NCBI GenBank assembly: GCA_903853735.1
Contig: CAINUH010000322.1
Coordinates: 1-12,587 of the forward strand
Direction: 5' to 3'
Origin: an uncultured Desulfomonile sp.
GTDB lineage: Bacteria; Desulfobacterota; Desulfomonilia; Desulfomonilales; Desulfomonilaceae
DNA: 12,587 bases
Part shown: positions 7,218 to 12,587 of the stretch, piece by piece
Layout of the letters: each line of letters begins with the position of its first letter
How positions within the stretch are numbered: the stretch's first letter is position 1
Notes under the pieces: generated by a model
Database searches by the model: none
Seen by the model: the letters and a program-made list of their open reading frames with translations, nothing else
Told to the model about the DNA's origin: nothing
Program-made: the position numbers and the translations under genes

Positions 7218-8326
7218 CCTTGGGGCTTGTCAAGTACCGTTGACTGCAAAAGCTGTCCGGAGTTGAGGATTTCCTTTCCTTGGATCACGACCTTGTCGCC
7301 TGGTTGCAGTCCATCCAAAACCTCTGCATACGTCTGATTGCATAACCCTACTTTTATTCTTTTAAGCCCGGCTTTTTTGTCTGCGTCCTCCATGAACACG
7401 TTATTATCCGTATTATTCCTGATTTCTTCCAGTAACGCTTGCAATGGAACTCTGAGCACGTCAGGAATAGTTTTGAACACTATGCGGCCTCGACCGACCA
7501 TGCCCTGGAGAAGATTCATGTCGGGATTCGGCAAGTAGACGCGGATTTCGAAAAGACGATTGTCATTGGCGACAGGTTGGACGTATGTGAGTTTTCCGTT
7601 GAAGGTGGCACCTGGATAGGGATCGATTGTGACCCGGCAATCCATTCCGTCTGCACGGATCTTTTGCATCGGCAGCTTGCCGATATCCACGTCCGTGAGA
7701 AAGGCCTCAAGATAGATTTGATTGTAATCGCTTATTTGGAATAGCCTTCCGCCCGAAGATATCCAGTCGCCCTTTTCAATGAATCGCTTGGATATTACGC
7801 CTTGGATAGGGGCTTTAACCTTGGTCTTTTTCAGGTCCTCCATTGCTTTGGCCAAAGCAGCCCTGTTAGACTCGACCTGGGCCGCAGCGGTTTGGTATGC
7901 GGAGAACTTCTGGTCATATTGGATCTGACTTATGGATCCGCTCTCATGGAGAACTTTATTCTTCTCCCACTCCGCCTTCAGGTAAGCCAGAAGGGCTTCA
8001 TCTTTCTGAAGGTTGGCTTGGGCCTGATTTGCCGTCTCCCTGATCCTGGTTTCATCAAAAATTAAGAGGAGGTCGTCTTGTTGGACAAACTGACCGTCCG
8101 AGACCTCAATGGACTGAACTTGAGCAGACACTTCAGCAGATAGTATTGTGTTGGCAGTGAACTTCAGGGTTCCGGACACGTCCAAAGCGAGTTCAAGATC
8201 ACCCCTGTCAACAGTCAGGATGCCGACCTTAATTGGGGGAGGAGGAGGTTTCTTGTCTTGTTTTTGGGAACACCCGACACAAACCGTAAGAATTGCCAGA
8301 AGGACAGAGAACAGACGGGCACTCAT
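7214..8326 (-). CDS. RND efflux periplasmic adaptor (membrane fusion protein), probable lipoprotein
   Basis: This adaptor should bridge the adjacent RND permease to an outer-membrane channel. Its 370 residues follow the family order. The export signal is at 1-18 with probable lipidated Cys19 (CVGC, where the -3 residue is Cys instead of the usual Leu). A tether with five prolines (27-31) follows. The first lipoyl half-motif is at about 50-92 (VSGTLKF to LLLIFD), an alpha-helical hairpin at about 93-168, the second lipoyl half at about 169-200 (KVKAPIQGVISKRFIEKGDW), and the beta-barrel and membrane-proximal parts to the end. The ATG overlaps the permease stop as ATGA (8326-8323) with GAGG 4 bases upstream, showing coupled translation. 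It is the last recognised gene of the operon; the substrate cannot be inferred. Confidence 0.94.
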   Translation of the reverse strand: MSARLFSVLLAILTVCVGCSQKQDKKPPPPPIKVGILTVDRGDLELALDVSGTLKFTANTILSAEVSAQVQSIEVSDGQFVQQDDLLLIFDETRIRETANQAQANLQKDEALLAYLKAEWEKNKVLHESGSISQIQYDQKFSAYQTAAAQVESNRAALAKAMEDLKKTKVKAPIQGVISKRFIEKGDWISSGGRLFQISDYNQIYLEAFLTDVDIGKLPMQKIRADGMDCRVTIDPYPGATFNGKLTYVQPVANDNRLFEIRVYLPNPDMNLLQGMVGRGRIVFKTIPDVLRVPLQALLEEIRNNTDNNVFMEDADKKAGLKRIKVGLCNQTYAEVLDGLQPGDKVVIQGKEILNSGQLLQSTVLDKPQG

Positions 8327-11300
8327 GTTACCTCATCAATTTCGTCAAGTTTCACGGGCTTCATTTTCCAGAACCGGTTCTTCAAGTCATCCAGAATTGT
8401 GTACACCACTGGAATAAATATGAGAGTGAAGAGGGTCGCCACGGAAAGCCCTCCCACTACGGCCATGGCCAGACCATTGTAAATCTCAGCGCCTGCACCC
8501 TTTTTTAGGGCCAGTGGAAGCATTCCCAGAACCATTGCAATCGCTGTCATGAATATTGGCCGCATTCTTCGCTTGGCAGCAAGGAGCAGAGCCTGGTCTC
8601 GTTCCACGCCATGCTCGTCTATGAGCTGAACTGCGTAAGTAATCAAAAGGATAGCATTTTTTACTACTAATCCGACCATCATTATGTAGCCCAAGATGGT
8701 GAACGAATCAAATGGGATGCCGGTGATTTTCACCAGGAAATTCGCTCCAATGATTGAAAGCGGAACGCTCAGGAGAATTGACATCGGTCTGAGAAACGAC
8801 TGAAACTGCATCACCAGTAAAAGGTAAACTATTACTACGGATAGGGGAAAAACGAATCTGACCGCATCCATGAGCTTCTGGAGTTCGTTGACGGCTCCAA
8901 ACGGCACCATTGTATAACCCAGGGGGAAAGCGACTGTCGAATAGATTTTGGCGACGACCTCTTGGAAAACTTCCGAGAGCGGTCGGCCTTGTATTGTGAG
9001 TTGTACGCGTGCACTGCGTTTAGAGTTGTAATGATTTACCTGGAGCGGTCCAAATGTGGTAACCACTGAAGCCACGCTGGTCAATGGCACGTGAACCTTG
9101 GAATCCTGAGGCGAAGTCAGAATGATTTTTCCAACGTCGGCAACGGTTTGGATATCACTTTGCTGTCCCCTTACACGTATGTAGAAGTATCTCCCTTCCA
9201 CATCGTATTGGGAGGTGGTTTTCTGTCCGCCAATGACCGCTTCCACAGCGTCGGCAACGTTCTGTACGTCAAATCCGAAATGTGTGGCCCGCTCCTCATC
9301 AACTCTTATCTCGACTTGCGGTCTCCGCAGATATGAATCTGTATAACGAAAAACCACTCCCCTGGTCTGGTCACCTATGTCCATAATCTGTTTGACGAGG
9401 TCCTCAATCACCTTGTGGCTCTTTCCTATGATCCTCACATCCACCACATTGGATCTCGAGAAAATATTGCCGAAGAGGGGGAATCGGATTGGATTCACGG
9501 CCTTTAAAGGAAGGTCTTTGGAACTCTGGTAGGCGGCTTCGGCGATTTTTTGAACGCTCACTCCGCTTTCTTCTTCACGGTCACAGACGAGATAGATAAT
9601 ATTTCTGGACATAATTCTGTTCGGAGTCGACACAATGTGACGCACGCCTCTAATGCTTTTCCACCGTTCTTCCAGCACGCTCAGTAGTCGGCTGTTTTCA
9701 TCCAGACTTGTGCCCTCGAAGGTTTCAATATTCACTCTAACCAGATTGGTTCCTCCGGTGGGAAGATAGCCGATTCCCGGCAAAAGCCATTGTGACAAGG
9801 CAAAAAGGCCTAGTACACCCATTATGAGGGCCAGTTTTCGTCCAGTCCCAACCATGAAGAATTTGAGCGACCACAAGAGCCCCTCTGAAACCTTCCCGCC
9901 CATCGTGTCGAACACATCCAGCGGCGACATTAGCTTCTTCAATAGGCCAGAGGGCTCTCGTTGCTCCTTCATCCACCGTGAGGCGAGCATCGGCACCACG
10001 GTGAACGCATCAAAAAGGGAAAGAAATATTGCGCATGAAATTATGAAAGCGACCGGTGCGAATAAGGTTCCTACCTCTCCCTTGAGCATGAGCACAGGCA
10101 GAAAAACGGCTGCGGTTGTAAGAGTACACATGAAGGCGGCCATGCCGACCTCTCGCGTCCCCTCGATACAGGCCTTGACAATACCTTTGCCCTCTTCGTA
10201 TCGATGTCGGTAAATGTTTTCCAGGACCACGATGGCATCGTCCACGATCATCCCAATGGAAAGGGCAAGCCCGGCCAGAGACAGAACATTTATGGAATAA
10301 CCGGCCAGATACATGCCGATGAATGTTCCAACAATGGAAACTGGGATGGATGTCGCTACAATGAAAATGCTGCGCCAGTTCTTGAGAAAGATGAACAGAA
10401 CAAGCAGTACCAGTATGATTGCTTCGATCAGAGCGTCCCTCACTATCCGGACAGAGTCCCGGATGTAAACGCTTTGATCATAGATCTTGCGAAACTTGCC
10501 GCCGAGCGGCCCATATTCTTTCTGCAGCAGTTTGAGTTCGTTATCAATCAGGTCAATGGTCTGAACTATATTGGCTCCCACCTGATTGAACACATTAAAA
10601 ATAATTCCTGGTTCACCGTTAATCCGACAGTATGACTCCGGTCGTTCGTACTTGTCTTCTATCACCGCTACGTCGGCAAGGTATACGATGGGATCGCCAG
10701 GTTTGGAAATCTTCACTCGCCTGAACGCTTCTGTGCTTTGGAGTTCGCCAACTGTACGAACCGTCCATTCGCGTGTTCCCTCGACGAAATAACTGGCGCT
10801 CTGGTTTAAATTCGTCCTATCTATAAATCGCTTGATGTCGGAAACCGTCAGTTGCCTGGCCTTAAGTCTCTCCGGGTCAAAGGTAATAACCATTTCGCGG
10901 TTTCTGTTGCCGTCGAAAAGGCAGTCACCGACTCCGGGAATTCTCTTTATCCTTGGGGCTATGTCTCTGTCGGCCCAGGTGGACATGGTGACTATGTCGG
11001 CTTGACCCGTGAGAGCTAACTGGTATACCGGCAGACTGACACGGTCGCTGGCCTTAAAAATTTGCGGTTTGTCAACCTCTTTTGGGAGGTCTTTCACGCG
11101 ATCAAGATTTCTTTGGAGTTCCGAAGCGGCAAGATCCAGGTTAGTACCTGGTTTGTAAAAAGCGACGACGAAGGACTGGCCCGTAAGAGAGTAACTCTGG
11201 GTGTACAGCATGTTGGAAACACCGCTGATATTCTCTTCGAAGCGTGTGGTCACTTCTCCTTCCACATCTTCAGGAGCAGCCCCTGGAAACCTTGTTGAAA

Positions 11301-11439
11301 TTACAAGCACGGGGTTTTCGGTTTCCGGTTTGAGCTCTACCGTCAGAAATTTTGCGCACACGTATCCAAAGACAATCACCAACAGCACGCGCACAATGAC
11401 GGTTATGGGATACCTGACCGAGGATTCAGCGACGTTCAT
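8323..11439 (-). CDS. RND-family efflux permease (AcrB/MdtC-like, inner membrane)
   Basis: This is a proton-driven trimeric exporter of the hydrophobe/amphiphile type. Its 1038 residues match the family, with 12 expected membrane helices: one at about 11-31, five or six around 335-485 and 530-555, and five at about 860-1015, with two large periplasmic loops. The proton-relay pair is Asp400/Asp401 in GMIVDDAIVVLENIYRH of helix 4, and the helix-10 lysine is K927 in GLVVKNAILL. The N-terminal block ETENPVLVISTRFPGAAPEDVE (split here as residues 39-60) is typical of porter-domain entry. The start is secure: an in-frame TGA directly precedes the ATG (TGAATG). The ribosome-binding site is weak. The DUF169 gene ends 42 bases upstream and the adaptor starts within the permease stop. 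The permease precedes its adaptor, the reverse of the common acrAB order, and no TolC-type gene is in view. Confidence 0.96.
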   Translation of the reverse strand: MNVAESSVRYPITVIVRVLLVIVFGYVCAKFLTVELKPETENPVLVISTRFPGAAPEDVEGEVTTRFEENISGVSNMLYTQSYSLTGQSFVVAFYKPGTNLDLAASELQRNLDRVKDLPKEVDKPQIFKASDRVSLPVYQLALTGQADIVTMSTWADRDIAPRIKRIPGVGDCLFDGNRNREMVITFDPERLKARQLTVSDIKRFIDRTNLNQSASYFVEGTREWTVRTVGELQSTEAFRRVKISKPGDPIVYLADVAVIEDKYERPESYCRINGEPGIIFNVFNQVGANIVQTIDLIDNELKLLQKEYGPLGGKFRKIYDQSVYIRDSVRIVRDALIEAIILVLLVLFIFLKNWRSIFIVATSIPVSIVGTFIGMYLAGYSINVLSLAGLALSIGMIVDDAIVVLENIYRHRYEEGKGIVKACIEGTREVGMAAFMCTLTTAAVFLPVLMLKGEVGTLFAPVAFIISCAIFLSLFDAFTVVPMLASRWMKEQREPSGLLKKLMSPLDVFDTMGGKVSEGLLWSLKFFMVGTGRKLALIMGVLGLFALSQWLLPGIGYLPTGGTNLVRVNIETFEGTSLDENSRLLSVLEERWKSIRGVRHIVSTPNRIMSRNIIYLVCDREEESGVSVQKIAEAAYQSSKDLPLKAVNPIRFPLFGNIFSRSNVVDVRIIGKSHKVIEDLVKQIMDIGDQTRGVVFRYTDSYLRRPQVEIRVDEERATHFGFDVQNVADAVEAVIGGQKTTSQYDVEGRYFYIRVRGQQSDIQTVADVGKIILTSPQDSKVHVPLTSVASVVTTFGPLQVNHYNSKRSARVQLTIQGRPLSEVFQEVVAKIYSTVAFPLGYTMVPFGAVNELQKLMDAVRFVFPLSVVIVYLLLVMQFQSFLRPMSILLSVPLSIIGANFLVKITGIPFDSFTILGYIMMVGLVVKNAILLITYAVQLIDEHGVERDQALLLAAKRRMRPIFMTAIAMVLGMLPLALKKGAGAEIYNGLAMAVVGGLSVATLFTLIFIPVVYTILDDLKNRFWKMKPVKLDEIDEVT

Positions 11440-11481
11440 TCAGAAGTGCTCTATCACGCATTAGGTCTTTGTTTGGAACAA

Positions 11482-12324
11482 TTATTCAGTTTCTCTCCAG
11501 GCTTTACGGCTTTTCTCAATGCTTTTCCTGACATTCGCCCAGGTTTTGGTGCTTAGAAAAGACTCCTGCCAAAGTGCAAGCATATCAAGGAACATCTGCC
11601 AGGGCACGGTAAAACTGAGTTCATCCGTTTTGTAGTACTTCCGAGCCGAGGGATCCCAGCCGCCTAAGACTGCCCTGTATTCTTTTCTCTCGAGATAGTG
11701 CAAGGGCCAAGTAACCAAGCTCGAACACGCGGAACCAAAAACTGAACTGACTGCTTCATTATCTCCAGTCACGAATCGCGCTAACTGGTGGAGACCGGAG
11801 AGGCACTCCGGGCGGCAAAAGAAAGCTACCAGTTCCGGGGTTTCATCCAGGGAAAAAAGATTCAATGGCTTGAACACGCAATACCGTTTGGGAGCACGTC
11901 TGGGGTCCAAATTCTCGTAAAATGACCGGCATTCTTCCGGCGACTTCATGTAGTGTTCACCTTCCAGGCGGCCGGGAATGCCGGTGGAGACATAACGGAT
12001 AACCAGTTCTGTCTGAGGCTTGAAGTAACCCAGGAAAAAGCCTGCTCCAGAACAGCCGAAACGATCGTGGTCGAAATAGGCGGCTGTCTTTTTTTTGCGG
12101 GCGCGCCAGACATTTTGAATGACGCACGACATGTTCTCAAAAATAAATGACCAGTCTATCTCGTTTCTCAGTTCCCTGTCTCTGGTAGGGAGGAGGCCCG
12201 GCATAGGGTTGGGAGACACCCCTTCTTCAGGCTTGTTGTCTGTGTAGAAAATGCCAAAAGGCTCTTCATAATAGCCGATTATTTCCAGAAATGCGTTGTA
12301 GTCAACATTGGTTTCCCGAGTCAT
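11482..12324 (-). CDS. DUF169-family protein of unknown function
   Basis: The 280-residue sequence matches the DUF169 type (PF02596) by its pattern: a PFGIFYTD-like opening, FGCSGAGFFLGY around Cys91, FKPLNLF, VAFFCRPECLSGLHQLARF around Cys180/Cys184, FGSACSSLV with Cys210, and a late DELSFTVPW block. Seven cysteines (67, 91, 132, 149, 180, 184, 210) are visible; metal or cofactor binding is possible but not shown. No signal peptide or membrane helix is evident, so it is probably cytoplasmic. The ATG has a strong GAGGGAG 8 bases upstream. It sits 24 bases after a VCBS-like gene and 42 bases before the RND permease on the same strand, so it is probably co-transcribed with them. Codons for Arg-Lys-Lys-Lys (RARKKK) contain an A8 run (12089-12096 on the plus strand as T8). 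Its biochemical role is unknown. Confidence 0.85.
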   Translation of the reverse strand: MTRETNVDYNAFLEIIGYYEEPFGIFYTDNKPEEGVSPNPMPGLLPTRDRELRNEIDWSFIFENMSCVIQNVWRARKKKTAAYFDHDRFGCSGAGFFLGYFKPQTELVIRYVSTGIPGRLEGEHYMKSPEECRSFYENLDPRRAPKRYCVFKPLNLFSLDETPELVAFFCRPECLSGLHQLARFVTGDNEAVSSVFGSACSSLVTWPLHYLERKEYRAVLGGWDPSARKYYKTDELSFTVPWQMFLDMLALWQESFLSTKTWANVRKSIEKSRKAWRETE

Positions 12325-12348
12325 GTCATTCGCTCCCTCTTCCCATTC

Positions 12349-12587
12349 TTACGGGATAAAGTCGTAGGCAAACACAGCGCTGCGAGGGCCGGACAAGGCT
12401 AGGAATGGATCGGATCTGACTAGAAGTAAGACCAAAGACTGAATCCCGTTGTTCTTGAAATCGTGGATGCTGAAGTCAGAGATTATTCCGTCAACAGTCG
12501 AGGTATTCCATTTTTTTGTCAGATAAGCTCCGTCCCACGAGAGGGCTTGAATTTCACTCTTCCTGTCCATGCTCTTGATGACCAAAA
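12349..12587 (-). CDS. C-terminal part of a VCBS/FG-GAP-like repeat protein (cut by window edge)
   Basis: The frame runs in from beyond the window end and stops with TAA. The visible 78-79 residues contain ALSWDGAYLTKKWNTS, then VDGIISDFSIHDFKNNGIQS and LVLLLVRSD, and end SAVFAYDFIP. The pattern W-x-T, G-x-I-x-D-F, D-F-x-N-N-G, then a hydrophobic strand, resembles the last beta-propeller-like repeat of VCBS/FG-GAP proteins, in which an Asp/Asn-rich loop binds calcium. Such proteins are usually exported; the signal peptide would be outside the window. It ends 24 bases before the DUF169 start, consistent with one operon. The family call rests on a short pattern and is moderate. Confidence 0.6.
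   Translation of the reverse strand, partial: LVIKSMDRKSEIQALSWDGAYLTKKWNTSTVDGIISDFSIHDFKNNGIQSLVLLLVRSDPFLALSGPRSAVFAYDFIP

Noticed and set aside
7000..7233. A 77-codon minus-strand frame between the adaptor and the IS relic
   Set aside because: It overlaps the adaptor end and part of the transposase relic, and no family is recognisable. A stretch like ARIVAQGVPLRIT faintly recalls a transposase N-terminus but is too short to call.
9824..10635. Two plus-strand open frames of 129 and 143 codons
   Set aside because: Both are antisense to the RND permease, whose frame is continuous and fully motif-supported; their translations show no known domains.
53..12587. Functional link between the hybrid kinase and the RND operon
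   Set aside because: They lie about 5 kb apart on opposite strands with unrelated genes between; no shared regulatory site was seen.

Overview
The window reads as a chromosomal segment of a Gram-negative bacterium with roughly balanced base composition. The most likely source is Desulfobacterota (the former Deltaproteobacteria, for example a Desulfomonile- or Syntrophobacter-like sulfate reducer or syntroph). This is inferred from protein style only: a PAS-rich hybrid histidine kinase with an HNFNN H-box, a DUF169 protein, a VCBS-like repeat protein and an RND pump. No rRNA, tRNA, CRISPR array or replication origin was seen.

Plus strand, 53-5561: (1) a membrane-anchored hybrid histidine kinase (transmembrane sensor, coiled coil, two PAS domains, HisKA, HATPase_c, receiver) with no partner response regulator nearby. 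(2) A tight pair, Maf nucleotide pyrophosphatase and a YggS/PLPBP-type pyridoxal-phosphate protein, sharing an ATGA stop/start overlap. (3) A GarK/GlxK-type glycerate kinase with a probable GTG start. These are mainly sensing and housekeeping functions.

Minus strand, 12587-5726: reading in the direction of transcription, the 3' end of a VCBS/FG-GAP-like protein (cut by the window edge), a DUF169 protein, an RND efflux permease and its lipoprotein-type periplasmic adaptor follow one another with gaps of 24 and 42 bases and then a 4-base overlap. They are probably one operon. No TolC-like outer-membrane gene is visible. Overlapping the adaptor stop codon is a possible 28-codon single-pass membrane microprotein (7131-7217), the most interesting unannotated object here. 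Downstream lies about 440 bases with no intact gene of normal size. It holds that small ORF and a relic of the C-terminus of an IS630-family transposase. It is followed by a cytoplasmic-looking serine beta-lactamase-fold hydrolase, transcribed convergently with glycerate kinase.

Nothing here is clearly a new defence or mobile system. The points worth a second look are the microprotein next to the pump, the VCBS-DUF169-RND gene string, the acid-lacking H-box of the kinase, the altered motifs in the YggS protein, and long homopolymer runs inside two genes.
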